53,514 nucleotides of DNA from Saprospiraceae bacterium (GCA_020630495.1 JAHDBH010000012.1:1306-54819), one strand, 5' to 3'. Shown: positions 43,011 to 51,944, counted from the first letter of the stretch. A program made the numbers and translations. The notes: generated by a model from the sequence alone, not told the origin.

Positions 43011-43364
43011 TTAGAATTGCGTACGCTTCTCGCGGATACGGGCCTTCTTGCCTACCATCTCTCTGAGATAGTAAAGCTTAGCCCTGCGCACACGACCGCG
43101 CTTGATGACTTTCACGGCAGTGATATTGGGAGAAGATAGTGGGAAGATCCTCTCTACACCCACACCGCTGGATATCTTGCGCACGGTAAAGGTCTTAGTA
43201 GCACCTTCACCAGCGAACTTGATCACGTCACCCTTAAAATCCTGGATACGCTCTTTCTCACCCTCGCGGATTCTGTAGCTGACCACGACATTATCGCCGT
43301 AGGAGAACTTAGGTAATTCTGTAGCTTCAGTGAGCTGCTCGTGTATGTATTTGATCGGATCCAT
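43011..43364 (-). CDS. rplS: 50S ribosomal protein L19
   Basis: 117 residues, full length. L19 sits at the interface of the two ribosomal subunits. The family core is clear: '[27 protein letters not shown]', '[21 protein letters not shown]', '[22 protein letters not shown]'. An exact TAACTTTG element lies 31 bases upstream of the ATG. A run of seven T follows shortly after the stop on the minus strand, with only a weak hairpin. In many bacteria rplS follows trmD; here trmD is about 30 kb away, so the genes are separated. Confidence 0.96.
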   Translation of the reverse strand: MDPIKYIHEQLTEATELPKFSYGDNVVVSYRIREGEKERIQDFKGDVIKFAGEGATKTFTVRKISSGVGVERIFPLSSPNITAVKVIKRGRVRRAKLYYLREMVGKKARIREKRTQF

Positions 43365-43395
43365 GATCTCTGTATGATTTATCTCAAAAGAAGCA

Positions 43396-43403
43396 CAAAG
43401 TTA
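43396..43403 (-). promoter_or_regulatory. -7 element TAACTTTG of rplS
   Basis: An exact TAnnTTTG on the minus strand ends 31 bases before the rplS ATG. This ribosomal gene would therefore have a normal leader. It sits back to back with the accC promoter. Confidence 0.5.
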
Positions 43404-43413
43404 CGTCAAAGTA

Positions 43414-43443
43414 TTGTCTTTTCCTCATAAGTGTCTACCTTTT
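43414..43443 (+). promoter_or_regulatory. Promoter TTG-N19-TACCTTTT of accC, 4 nt from start codon
   Basis: TTG at 43414-43416 is followed after 19 bases by TACCTTTT (43436-43443), then CACG and the ATG at 43448. Both elements fit the Bacteroidota pattern, and the start codon would be at +1. Confidence 0.6.
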
Positions 43444-43447
43444 CACG

Positions 43448-44869
43448 ATGAAAAAAGTCCTAGTTGCTAATCGAGCTGAAATCGCCTGTCGTGTCATCCA
43501 TTCCTTGCAGCGGATGAACATCCAGGCTGTGGCTGTCTATTCTGATGCAGATCGCCTCGCGCCACATGTGCAGATGGCTGATGAGGCGTATCACCTAGGA
43601 CCAGCACCCTCCTCCGAGTCATACCTGCTCGCTGATAAAATCATCCAGATAGCTCTAGACTGCGGTGCCGACGCTATCCATCCTGGCTACGGATTCCTGA
43701 GCGAAAATGCCGAATTTTCAGAGGCGTGTGATGTCGCGGGCATCACATTTATAGGTCCACGAGCACACGCCATACGTGTCATGGGAAGCAAGCTTGAGTC
43801 TAAGCAGACAGTTGCGCGATATGACATACCGCTCGTACCAGGCACAGAGCACGCCATCGAAGACCGCAATGCTGCCAAAAAAATCGCCGAAGACATAGGC
43901 TACCCTATCCTCATCAAGGCCTCCGCAGGTGGCGGCGGCAAAGGCATGCGTATCGTCAATTCCTCTGAGGAGTTTGAGGAGCAGATGGATCGTGCTCAGG
44001 GCGAAGCTCGAGCGAGCTTTGGTGATGACGCTGTCTTCATAGAGAAGTACGTAGCGAGTCCTAGACATATAGAGGTACAAGTCATTGCCGACCAGCATGG
44101 CAATGTGCTTCATCTCCATGAGCGCGAGTGCAGCGTGCAGCGAAGACACCAAAAGGTAGTGGAGGAAGCACCTTCCGCAGTACTCACCCCTGCCCTGCGC
44201 GCAGAGATGGGCGCCGCTGCCGTCCAGGTAGCGCGGTCCTGTGACTATATAGGTGCAGGCACAGTGGAGTTTCTCCTTGATGAGCACCATAGATTCTACT
44301 TCCTTGAGATGAATACTCGGCTGCAAGTAGAGCATCCCGTGACAGAACTCATCACTGGTCTGGACCTCGTGGAACTGCAGGTACGAGTGGCTCGTGGCGA
44401 ACAGTTGCCACTCACACAAGATGACGTACAGCTCATAGGTCATAGCATAGAACTCAGAGTATACGCAGAAGACTCACTGCAAGACTTTGCGCCGAGCATA
44501 GGTACGCTCTATAAATACGAAGAGCCAAAAGGTCCTGGTGTGCGAGTAGATAGTGGCTATACGCAAGGTATGGAGATACCTATCTACTATGACCCTATGA
44601 TCTCTAAGCTTATCGTATACGGCGACAGCCGTGACCAGGCTATTGCCCTCATGCGACAGGCAATTAAGGAATATGACATACAAGGAGTGGAGACAACCCT
44701 AGAGTTTGGCAGGTATGTCATGGATCATGAAGCCTTTGTAAGTGGGGACTTTGACACGCACTTTGTCAAGCAGTACTATAGCCCAGAAGCAATGATAGCG
44801 CAGTATGCTGATGAGATGGAGGCCGCCGGAGCATTTGCCTCATGGCATCATAGCGAGCGATCTACATGA
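43448..44869 (+). CDS. accC: Biotin carboxylase subunit (acetyl/propionyl-CoA carboxylase type)
   Basis: 473 residues. The biotin carboxylase fold is complete: 'VLVANRAEIACRVI' start, 'IHPGYGFLSENAEF', the ATP-binding Gly-rich loop 'KASAGGGGKGMRIV' (about 158-171), 'HEREC SVQRRHQK' and the metal/bicarbonate site 'EMNTRLQVEHPVTE'. It carboxylates biotin on a carrier protein using ATP and bicarbonate. No carrier or carboxyltransferase gene is adjacent, so it cannot be decided whether it serves acetyl-CoA or propionyl-CoA carboxylase. Its 3' end overlaps the convergent regulator gene by 8 bases. Confidence 0.88.
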   Translation: MKKVLVANRAEIACRVIHSLQRMNIQAVAVYSDADRLAPHVQMADEAYHLGPAPSSESYLLADKIIQIALDCGADAIHPGYGFLSENAEFSEACDVAGITFIGPRAHAIRVMGSKLESKQTVARYDIPLVPGTEHAIEDRNAAKKIAEDIGYPILIKASAGGGGKGMRIVNSSEEFEEQMDRAQGEARASFGDDAVFIEKYVASPRHIEVQVIADQHGNVLHLHERECSVQRRHQKVVEEAPSAVLTPALRAEMGAAAVQVARSCDYIGAGTVEFLLDEHHRFYFLEMNTRLQVEHPVTELITGLDLVELQVRVARGEQLPLTQDDVQLIGHSIELRVYAEDSLQDFAPSIGTLYKYEEPKGPGVRVDSGYTQGMEIPIYYDPMISKLIVYGDSRDQAIALMRQAIKEYDIQGVETTLEFGRYVMDHEAFVSGDFDTHFVKQYYSPEAMIAQYADEMEAAGAFASWHHSERST

Positions 44870-45713
44870 GTGACGAGAAGTCATCCGCTACCAGTTCTCT
44901 CATCTTCTCTAGATCCTCAGCAGTCGTAGATGGCTGCGCTGTAATAGATGTAGGCTGAGGTGCTGGCTCGGCGTCTGCTTCGGGGATACCCTGCGCTATG
45001 GGACAGTGATCAAAGTTTCGCATAAAGCTTTCCACCACCCAGATTTCTTTCAGGTCATTATATTCTATGGCATAGCTCTGATAGAAGCTATTATCAGAGT
45101 GTACAATCAATCGACCTTCCTCGGCGAGCCTGTTGCTCACGCGCTTGATGACAACTTCTGAGCTGGTGACGAGTACGTATACGTGTTGGTCTTTGACGGA
45201 AGTCTGCCAGTACTCTGGCTCTATATAGCGAGTAATTACCCGATCATATGGCTGGATGGTCGGCTCCATACTGCGTCCTGACACGTCAAATGATCTGTAA
45301 GATCCAGATCTATAACGCATGTCTGGAAGCGAGTACGTAGGCATGTTCTCTATGAAAGCTGGATCCCGGTAGCCGCTTGTGTAGCCAGCCTGAGCGGGCT
45401 GCGGCACGTGTACGATCCGCTCCTGGTCCTGAGCATCCGTGACGATAGTGAGTACATCAAATGCCTCATGACTAGACGACTTAGTGAATAGCGGGCCACT
45501 CCCTGTGAGCAAATACACAGGACTGAGATGATATTGCTCTATGGACTTACGCAATAGCTCGAGCGGAGCATCACGCTTACCCTTGCGTATCTCGCCCAGA
45601 TTAGACGCTTGGAAACCCACACAAAGAGCAAATTGACGATAACTAGCGATGCGCTTATCCTGCAACAGCGTCTCAAGACACTCCACAAATCGCTGTGTGA
45701 CAATACTCTTCAT
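44862..45713 (-). CDS. Helix-turn-helix regulator with S24 (LexA-like) peptidase domain
   Basis: 283 residues. Residues 10-60 form an XRE-like DNA-binding domain ('YRQFALCVGFQASNLGEIRKG'). The C-terminal half is an S24/LexA-like domain with a possible Ala109-Gly110 self-cleavage bond ('PAQAGYTSGY'), catalytic Ser148 in SGRSMEPT and Lys190 in VVIKRV. A Pro/Thr-rich tail of about 45 residues follows. It resembles phage-repressor-like proteins, but nothing around it is phage-like, so it appears to be a chromosomal regulator. It has a perfect TTG-N19-TATATTTG promoter. Confidence 0.82.
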   Translation of the reverse strand: MKSIVTQRFVECLETLLQDKRIASYRQFALCVGFQASNLGEIRKGKRDAPLELLRKSIEQYHLSPVYLLTGSGPLFTKSSSHEAFDVLTIVTDAQDQERIVHVPQPAQAGYTSGYRDPAFIENMPTYSLPDMRYRSGSYRSFDVSGRSMEPTIQPYDRVITRYIEPEYWQTSVKDQHVYVLVTSSEVVIKRVSNRLAEEGRLIVHSDNSFYQSYAIEYNDLKEIWVVESFMRNFDHCPIAQGIPEADAEPAPQPTSITAQPSTTAEDLEKMRELVADDFSSLM

Positions 45714-45739
45714 ATTATAGTTTCTTACTATCTGTAAAA

Positions 45740-45769
45740 CAAATATATAAGAAATTTATAATATGTCAA
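45740..45769 (-). promoter_or_regulatory. Promoter TTG-N19-TATATTTG of the S24 regulator gene
   Basis: On the minus strand TTG (45769-45767), 19 bases, then TATATTTG (45747-45740). It ends 26 bases before the ATG at 45713, the same distance as at the SPOR protein gene. Confidence 0.7.
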
Positions 45770-45798
45770 GAAAATCACAAAACTTCTATAACTTTTTT

Positions 45799-46563
45799 CT
45801 ACTCCATCAGCTTGCCTGCTATTTGCAGCAATTCCATGTAGCTACCGCTATCAAGAGACGCTCCACCTACCAGGCCACCGTCTACATCCGTCTGAGAGAA
45901 GATTTCCTGAGCATTGGCAGGTTTTACGCTTCCGCCATATAAGATGTGTAGCTTGTCCGCAGCTTCTTTTCCGTACTTCTCAGTACAGAGGGATCTGATG
46001 TGTGCGCACATATCCTGTGCTTGCTGTGCGCTTGCAGTCTCACCCGTACCTATGGCCCATATAGGCTCATAGGCTATACATACCTGCGCAAGCTGGTCCA
46101 CGTCTAGAGGTAGTAGAGATGCCTCTAGTTGATCCTTGATGTAGTCATTCTGTGCACCAGCTTTTCTGATGTCTAGCGGTTCTCCACAGCAGTAGATGAC
46201 TTGCAGATCTGCGCTGAGGGCGTGCTTCATCTTAGCTAATATGAGTGCATCGCTTTCATGATATATCTCTCTTCTCTCGCTGTGACCCAGGATCACTCCT
46301 GTGATGCCTATGGACTTGAGCATAGCTGCACTGCTTTCTCCCGTGTAAGCACCTGATGAGGCTTCATGACAATTTTGTGCATACACATCTATCGGTGCTG
46401 TACTCTTGCGCTCGCTGATATGTAGTAGTGGCATAGCTGGTGCTATACCCGCTCTGACATTTGGATGAAAATCCTCCCCCTCTAGATCATCCCAAAATGA
46501 GGTACATGTGTCTAGCGTATGATTCATCTTCCAGTTTCCTACTACGTATATCTCACGTGCCAT
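45799..46563 (-). CDS. tpiA: Triosephosphate isomerase
   Basis: 254 residues. It interconverts dihydroxyacetone phosphate and glyceraldehyde 3-phosphate in glycolysis. The active site is complete: Asn10 and Lys12 (GNWKMN), His94 (LGHSERR), Glu166 (AYEPIWAIGTG), and the phosphate loop 'ILYGGSVKP'. It is cytosolic and full length. No clear -7 element is found directly upstream; the start is divergent from ppk1. Confidence 0.97.
   Translation of the reverse strand: MAREIYVVGNWKMNHTLDTCTSFWDDLEGEDFHPNVRAGIAPAMPLLHISERKSTAPIDVYAQNCHEASSGAYTGESSAAMLKSIGITGVILGHSERREIYHESDALILAKMKHALSADLQVIYCCGEPLDIRKAGAQNDYIKDQLEASLLPLDVDQLAQVCIAYEPIWAIGTGETASAQQAQDMCAHIRSLCTEKYGKEAADKLHILYGGSVKPANAQEIFSQTDVDGGLVGGASLDSGSYMELLQIAGKLME
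46458..46474 (+). repeat. CATTT mini-hairpin copy 13
   Basis: CATTT, stem GGAT/ATCC, loop GAAA. It is antisense to tpiA (codons for DFHPNV on the other strand). The A/T-containing stem is informative because it excludes simple GC richness as the cause. Confidence 0.75.
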
Positions 46564-46688
46564 GGTGTATTGCTTTTCTCAGTGAATAGAGTCTACGAAG
46601 CTATGCATCCTAGGAGTGAACCTGTATGCACATCACAAAATTATACCTTAGTCCATGCCTCCTATCGCACCACACGCGTCCGAGTAGA

Positions 46689-46696
46689 TATCTTTA
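46689..46696 (+). promoter_or_regulatory. -7-like element TATCTTTA, 5 nt from start codon
   Basis: TATCTTTA is followed by CGAAT and then the ATG at 46702. The octamer is identical to the element before the gene at 7727. It supports the chosen ppk1 start. Confidence 0.45.
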
Positions 46697-46701
46697 CGAA
46701 T

Positions 46702-48831
46702 ATGCTAAAATTTAGCCTCCGATCTAAGTCCCCAGACCTGCTTCCTGATATGCCCTATGAGCACAGGGATATCAGCTGGCTGAAGTTTAATTACCGAGTC
46801 CTACAAGAGGCTAAGGATCTGCAAGTACCACTGATGGAGCGCATCAAGTTCCTGGCGATCTACTCGAGCAATCTCGACGAATTTTTCAGGGTGAGGGTGG
46901 CTAATCACAGGAATATCCTGCGTGCTGGCAAGAAACCACTGAATACACTCAGTTACGATCCGCGCGAGATCCTCAAAGAAATACGCACAATACTCAATGA
47001 GCAGCTAGAGGAATTTAGCTTGATATTTCACGAGCAGATCGTACCCGCACTCAAGCAAGAGAAAATCTATATCCGCACAGCCGATCAGCTCAATCAAGAA
47101 AAGATTGAGTACATCGAGAAATACTTTGAAGATAATTGCCTGCCCTATGTACAGCCAGTGCTCTTGCTCAAGGATAAGATCCGTCCTTTCTTGACCAATG
47201 CAAGTCTCTACCTCACGCTACAGCTCCGCGATCTAGAGCGTCCCCTTGACGATAATATACGCTACGCGATCGTGAAAATTCCGAGTGAGCACCTACCCAG
47301 ATTTGTCCATCTTCCGAGCTCGGGAAAAAAGAATCATCTCATCATGCTAGATGATCTCGTACGGCACAATGTGGCTGTACTGTTCCCTGGCTACGAGGTG
47401 CTAGCAAGCTACTCTATCAAGCTCACACGCGATGCCGAGCTCTACATAGATGACGAGTATAGCGGCGATCTGGTAGAGAAAATCAAGAAGAGCATCGCTA
47501 AGCGAAGTATAGGACTCACCAGTAGGCTCGTCTATGATCGCAAGATGCCCGAGGAGATGCTGAGCTTCCTCATAGAGCAGTTTAGCCTAGATCCTCTTGA
47601 TTGCATTGCAGAGGGGCGATATCATAACAATTTTGATTTTTTTGGCTTTCCAGATTTTGGGAAAGATCATCTGAAAAATCAGCCACTTCCGCCCTTACAG
47701 GCAGGTCTCTTTGCCAATGGTCAGGCATTTTACGAGATTTCGCGTCAGGACATCCTGCTCATGTATCCCTATCACAGTTACGATCCTGTGGTGGAATTAT
47801 TTGCCCAAGCGTCCCGCGATCCACTGGTGACACATATCAAAGTCATGCAGTATCGCATAGGTAAGAAGAGTCGTATCCTGGAGCACTTGATCGATGCTGT
47901 GAAGCAAGGTAAGCAGATTACCGTGTTTATGGAGATCAAAGCGCGCTTTGACGAAGAGGAAAATCTGCGCTGGGCAGAGCGCCTAGAGCAAGCTGGCATC
48001 ACTGTGCACTACTCTTTCCCTGGGCTCAAAGTGCACAGCAAACTCGCTGTCATACGCCGTATGGAAAAAGGTACGCCTGTCAATTATTCTTACCTCAGCA
48101 CAGGAAACTTCAATGAAAACACGGCTACACTCTACAGCGACTTTGGCTTATTTACCCGTGACGAGCGCCTCGCCAGTGAAGTGATGCGCATGTTCACCTT
48201 CATAGAGACCAACAAGCGACCCAAAAAGAGCTTTGACAACTTACTCGTAGGTAATTTCAATCTGCGGGCAGATCTAGAGCAACTCATACGCGATGAGATT
48301 GCCGAGGCGGAGTCTGGTCGGCCAGCATTTATAAAGCTCAAGATGAATGCCCTCCAAGACAAGCAGATGATCTCCCTCATCTATCAAGCGGCACAAGCGG
48401 GTGTGAAAGTGGACATGATCGTGCGCGGCATATGCAGTCTCAAGCCTGGCATCCCTGGCTACAGCGACAATATCCGAGTCATATCCATAGTCGATCGCTA
48501 CCTAGAGCATGCACGCATCTACTGGTTTCACGCAGCAGGCAAGGATCTGACTTATCTGTCTTCTGCTGACTGGATGCAGAGAAATCTCTCGTACAGAATC
48601 GAGGCGGCATTTCCTATTTACGATCTTTCGATCAAAAGCCAGGTGCACAGCATCTTCAACATCCAGTTTTCTGATAATGTCAAGGCTCGCATCATAGACC
48701 ATGAGCGAGAAAACGAGTACCAGCGTACAGGTGGAGATATCGCTATGCAAAGTCAGATAGAGACCTATTACATGTATAAGCGGCTAGCAGAGCAAAAGGC
48801 TCTCGCAGAAGAGCGGGATGAGCTCCCCTAG
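46702..48831 (+). CDS. ppk1: Polyphosphate kinase 1
   Basis: 709 residues. It makes inorganic polyphosphate from ATP reversibly. PPK1 features are in order: N-terminal 'HRDISWLKFNYRVLQEAKD...PLMERIKFLAIYSSNLDEFFRVR', the middle domain, 'VMQYRIGKKSRILEHLIDA', the phosphohistidine region 'GLKVHSKLAVI' (His445), 'YLSTGNFNENTA', and the C-terminal phospholipase-D-like half. The frame is open back to 46519, but the ATG at 46702 ('MLKFSLRSK') is chosen because the conserved region starts soon after it and a -7-like element lies 5 bases upstream. Confidence 0.94.
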   Translation: MLKFSLRSKSPDLLPDMPYEHRDISWLKFNYRVLQEAKDLQVPLMERIKFLAIYSSNLDEFFRVRVANHRNILRAGKKPLNTLSYDPREILKEIRTILNEQLEEFSLIFHEQIVPALKQEKIYIRTADQLNQEKIEYIEKYFEDNCLPYVQPVLLLKDKIRPFLTNASLYLTLQLRDLERPLDDNIRYAIVKIPSEHLPRFVHLPSSGKKNHLIMLDDLVRHNVAVLFPGYEVLASYSIKLTRDAELYIDDEYSGDLVEKIKKSIAKRSIGLTSRLVYDRKMPEEMLSFLIEQFSLDPLDCIAEGRYHNNFDFFGFPDFGKDHLKNQPLPPLQAGLFANGQAFYEISRQDILLMYPYHSYDPVVELFAQASRDPLVTHIKVMQYRIGKKSRILEHLIDAVKQGKQITVFMEIKARFDEEENLRWAERLEQAGITVHYSFPGLKVHSKLAVIRRMEKGTPVNYSYLSTGNFNENTATLYSDFGLFTRDERLASEVMRMFTFIETNKRPKKSFDNLLVGNFNLRADLEQLIRDEIAEAESGRPAFIKLKMNALQDKQMISLIYQAAQAGVKVDMIVRGICSLKPGIPGYSDNIRVISIVDRYLEHARIYWFHAAGKDLTYLSSADWMQRNLSYRIEAAFPIYDLSIKSQVHSIFNIQFSDNVKARIIDHERENEYQRTGGDIAMQSQIETYYMYKRLAEQKALAEERDELP

Positions 48832-48880
48832 CAAATCCTTAAGCGGCTGCATATTCCACTTATGGTAGTCTGTCTGTGCT

Positions 48881-49813
48881 CTACTCTACGAGGCCACGCC
48901 CTTCTTTGACGATGAGTCCCTCTGCAGAGAGGTCTGTCATGAGTCTATCTAGGAGACCATTGATGAAGTCCTTGCTCTTAGCGGTGCTGTAAGACTTAGA
49001 GATATCGACATATTCATTGAGCGTGACTTTCTTGGGTATCGTAGGAAAGTAGACCAGCTCAGCCAGAGCCATACGAAGGACGATGGTATCGATGATGGCC
49101 AGCCGCTCTGCATCCCAGTTTTCCAACTTTGGCTCTATCAGTTCATCAAATAGCTTCTGATGCTTGATCGTGCTGCGCAGCAGCTCCTTACCAAAGTCCT
49201 CGGCCTCTTCATCCATAGGCTTGAGATAATCACGATGATTTCCCTCTAGAGGAAGTGCCTTGATGAGCTTCTTGATCATCCCTATGACTAAGGACTTATC
49301 CGTCTTCCAATTGGGATAATGATCCTGAACAGTCTCTTTGAAGAGTTCATGATTTCTACAATATCTAAAGAGATCTAGCAATATCTGATGATCACCTACT
49401 GTGTCGGTCTGACCGGATAGGTAGGTCGCAAATTCGTCGCTGTTTATAAATTCGCGATACATCTTCCTGATGAAATCTTTATCGAGCTTTGTCTCGAAGT
49501 CGCCATCATCTATCGCCTTCTCTAGTGTCGTAGAGCTACTCAGGGAAGTGGTAGATGAATTGGTCGCCATCTTGCTATTGAAAGTCTGATCCTCGATGGT
49601 CTTTAGATGTTTTCTCTTGCGCTTCTCCTCGTCAATCTTGGCATATTCGGCTATTCTGAGTAGAATAAATATCGCGAAATCACAGAGCTCATAAGACTGA
49701 GTTATGCTCTTATCATAGTTTTTGAGCGCATCCTTGGGGCTCAGCTCTTGATCGCGATTAAGAGCATACAGCTGCTGCAGCACTTTGATTCTTACACTTC
49801 TTCTACTCAGCAT
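48881..49813 (-). CDS. nusB: Transcription antitermination factor NusB, long Bacteroidota form
   Basis: 310 residues, about twice the size of E. coli NusB. The N-terminus 'MLSRRSVRIKVLQQLYAL' and the C-terminal half 'AERLAIIDTIVLRMALAELVYFPTIPKKVTLNEYVDISKSYSTAKSKDFINGLLDRL' (in parts) match NusB. The intervening ~130 residues are the insertion typical of Bacteroidota. It takes part in antitermination complexes on rRNA operons. It is last in a DUF1599-BT_3928 family-nusB unit, 9 bp after the preceding stop. Confidence 0.9.
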   Translation of the reverse strand: MLSRRSVRIKVLQQLYALNRDQELSPKDALKNYDKSITQSYELCDFAIFILLRIAEYAKIDEEKRKRKHLKTIEDQTFNSKMATNSSTTSLSSSTTLEKAIDDGDFETKLDKDFIRKMYREFINSDEFATYLSGQTDTVGDHQILLDLFRYCRNHELFKETVQDHYPNWKTDKSLVIGMIKKLIKALPLEGNHRDYLKPMDEEAEDFGKELLRSTIKHQKLFDELIEPKLENWDAERLAIIDTIVLRMALAELVYFPTIPKKVTLNEYVDISKSYSTAKSKDFINGLLDRLMTDLSAEGLIVKEGRGLVE

Positions 49814-49822
49814 AGCTAGGGT

Positions 49823-51310
49823 CTATTTGTTGGGGTATGAGGAGGCAAATTTTTCTGCGCTTGGCAGTTTCTTATAGTGCCATTTCTTAAGGATGATACC
49901 ATCTTTCATCAGCAGTACTCCTGGTGTAGATCTGATGATCGTCTTAAGCATGATATCATCAGCTGTGAGAAAATCGTAATCTAGATCTGCCTGCTGCTTG
50001 AGCGAAGAAAGCGCTTCTTGAGTAGCCGCACCAGCAGCACCTACTACCAGCATGCCAGATTTCTGAGCGGCCTCAGTGATGGGATTGACATGATCAACAA
50101 AAGCGCGGATCAGATCTTGATCGTAGCTGTAAGAAACCACATCTACCTCTTCTGTAATTTCCACAGTATCTCGCTGTAGGCTGTAGTCGCTGCCATCAGC
50201 TGCGGCTATGGTGTCTACGCGATATTCTGTGCGGTTTACCGTCTGTTTCTCGTAAGACTCTTGACTCTTGAGCTTAGGAATGATGATCATCATCACATAG
50301 CCCGGCTCCATGAGCAGTGCCTCCGCCTGATCATCAAGATTTTCATCTTCCAGAGCGAAGTCAGAGATCTTAGTTCTCTCCATGGTAGGCTCGCTGAGCT
50401 TATTATCTATATCCCAGTCTGCCTTGGGATACTCTTTATACTTACCTCCCATGTAGTCTGCATTGCTCATACTGACTACTTCGCCGCTAGACTTATTGGT
50501 AAGGACCCACTCTGTGATATGGACATTGCTCTGGGCTTCCATTTCCAGTCGCTTCTGCTCGCGCACGTTGACGCCCTCCTTGAAGGGTCTGAAGTCTTGG
50601 CCAGGGATGTCCCAAGCAAAGTTGCTCAGACAGTACAGGAGTATTCCCACAGCGGTGACCAAGGTCATGACTGACCGAATAGCGGGTGAAAAGAGCTGAT
50701 GCATGTCCTTGTGCTTAAACACAAAGAAAAATGCAGGTATCAAGAGGAATATATCCTTGAGAAAAGATGTCTTTGGCTCCAGCTTGATGAAGTCGCCAAA
50801 GCAACCACAATCCTGGACTTTCATATTTGCCTTATTGTGCGCTCCCCATTCACCAAATTGCCAGAAGCTTGCCTCAGCACCTACGTAGCCCGTCAGATAA
50901 GTGAAACCAGTGAGGAAGGTAAAGAATCCTACCAGCAGAAGGAATGCCCAGCTCGTCAACTTACCTCGGACACCTAGTATAAGCATCAAGCCCATCACGA
51001 TCTCTAGTACGATCATGAATACACTGAAGCCGATGGCATACTCGCTCAGCCAAGGGAACATGGGCGATAGAAAAGAAAACCACGTCCCATCAAATAGCGT
51101 CTCAAACTCTGCGAAGTACTGCTCCATCTTATAAGCAGTACCCAAGGGATCTACCGCCTTGACCCATCCACTGACGATGAAGAGGACTCCGCAATAGTTT
51201 TGCAGAAATGTCATGAGCCAAGACTTGTGCTTCTTGAACACTAGGCTGACCAGCACTGTGATGATGATGGCAGCTATGCCGATATATATAAGGAGTGTAG
51301 GTAAGGTCAT
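49823..51310 (-). CDS. BT_3928-family protein: DoxX/MauE-like membrane domain plus thioredoxin-like region
   Basis: 495 residues. Four or five helices in residues 1-225 form a DoxX/MauE-like domain with the 'DCGCFGDF' signature (Cys168, Cys170). The C-terminal part (about 320-495) resembles a redox/thioredoxin-like fold but shows no CxxC. It is found across Bacteroidota as the BT_3928 family, commonly beside DUF1599 and tpiA. MauE-like domains are associated with disulfide or methylamine-dehydrogenase maturation; the role here is inferred as envelope redox. The ATG overlaps the DUF1599 stop by 4 bases. Confidence 0.8.
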   Translation of the reverse strand: MTLPTLLIYIGIAAIIITVLVSLVFKKHKSWLMTFLQNYCGVLFIVSGWVKAVDPLGTAYKMEQYFAEFETLFDGTWFSFLSPMFPWLSEYAIGFSVFMIVLEIVMGLMLILGVRGKLTSWAFLLLVGFFTFLTGFTYLTGYVGAEASFWQFGEWGAHNKANMKVQDCGCFGDFIKLEPKTSFLKDIFLLIPAFFFVFKHKDMHQLFSPAIRSVMTLVTAVGILLYCLSNFAWDIPGQDFRPFKEGVNVREQKRLEMEAQSNVHITEWVLTNKSSGEVVSMSNADYMGGKYKEYPKADWDIDNKLSEPTMERTKISDFALEDENLDDQAEALLMEPGYVMMIIIPKLKSQESYEKQTVNRTEYRVDTIAAADGSDYSLQRDTVEITEEVDVVSYSYDQDLIRAFVDHVNPITEAAQKSGMLVVGAAGAATQEALSSLKQQADLDYDFLTADDIMLKTIIRSTPGVLLMKDGIILKKWHYKKLPSAEKFASSYPNK

Positions 51311-51852
51311 GATTCTGATATCTTGATCAGCGCAAAGACTGAATAGTTGATGATGTCCATGTAGTTAGCGTCCAGACCTTCTGATACGACAGTCTGACCG
51401 TTGTTATCCTCAATGGATTTGACGCGTAGAAGTTTCATAAGGATGAGATCTGTCATGCTTGAGATTCTCATCTCACGCCACACTTCACCATAGTCATGAT
51501 TCTTCTTACTCAGTAGTTCTCTGATGACTCCAACATGCTTGTCATATACGAGCATCAGTCGCTCTAGCGGGAAGTGTAGATCTGCCTCCTCCTGGTAGGG
51601 ATGATCGAGCTGAACGAGAGCCATGACACTATAATTGATGAGCCCTATGTAGTCATCGCGTATATCATCTCCCACGCGATTCTCGCCAGACTCCTCTATG
51701 GTGCGGATTCTCATCGCCTTGATATAGAGCTGATCAGTGAGAGAGGGCGGTCTCAGGACTCGCCATGAGCTACCGTAGTCGCTATTCTTCTGTAGGAATA
51801 ACTCTCTGCACTCACCCATGATGTCATCATACTGCTCTAGCGTCGTCTTCAC
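51307..51852 (-). CDS. DUF1599 domain protein
   Basis: 181 residues. It contains a duplicated unit: 'CRELFLQKNSDYGSSWRVLRPPSLTDQLYIKAMRIRTIEE' and later 'IRELLSKKNHDYGEVWREMRISSMTDLILMKLLRVKSIED', the DUF1599 repeat, which resembles small nucleotide-pyrophosphohydrolase-like helices. It is cytosolic. I chose the GTG at 51852, giving the usual 'MKTTLEQYDD' start and leaving 18 bases from an exact TACATTTG; TTG codons at 51873 and 51870 would lie inside that promoter element. First gene of the unit with the BT_3928-family gene and nusB. Confidence 0.8.
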   Translation of the reverse strand: MKTTLEQYDDIMGECRELFLQKNSDYGSSWRVLRPPSLTDQLYIKAMRIRTIEESGENRVGDDIRDDYIGLINYSVMALVQLDHPYQEEADLHFPLERLMLVYDKHVGVIRELLSKKNHDYGEVWREMRISSMTDLILMKLLRVKSIEDNNGQTVVSEGLDANYMDIINYSVFALIKISES

Positions 51853-51870
51853 ACTCGCTCCATTTACCAA

Positions 51871-51878
51871 CAAATGTA
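51871..51878 (-). promoter_or_regulatory. -7 element TACATTTG of the DUF1599-nusB unit
   Basis: An exact TAnnTTTG on the minus strand ends 18 bases before the GTG at 51852. It decides against the upstream TTG start codons. Confidence 0.5.
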
Positions 51879-51944
51879 GAATGATCTAATATATAATTGA
51901 CTTATATATTACGATTAAATGCTAAGTTTTCGCAATCTTGCAGC

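Noticed and set aside
42985-43013. Seven-T run after rplS as a terminator
   Set aside because: The only stem (GCAA/TTGC) is four pairs with a 12-base loop overlapping the coding end; too weak to call.
43718-44443. 241-codon open frame on the minus strand
   Set aside because: It lies entirely inside accC, whose motifs are intact; the translation is Cys/His/Tyr-rich and unlike a protein family.
48622-48637. TTTT, GATC/GATC stem, GAAA loop (minus strand)
   Set aside because: The foot is TTTT rather than CATTT, and GATC is self-complementary, so chance is more likely.
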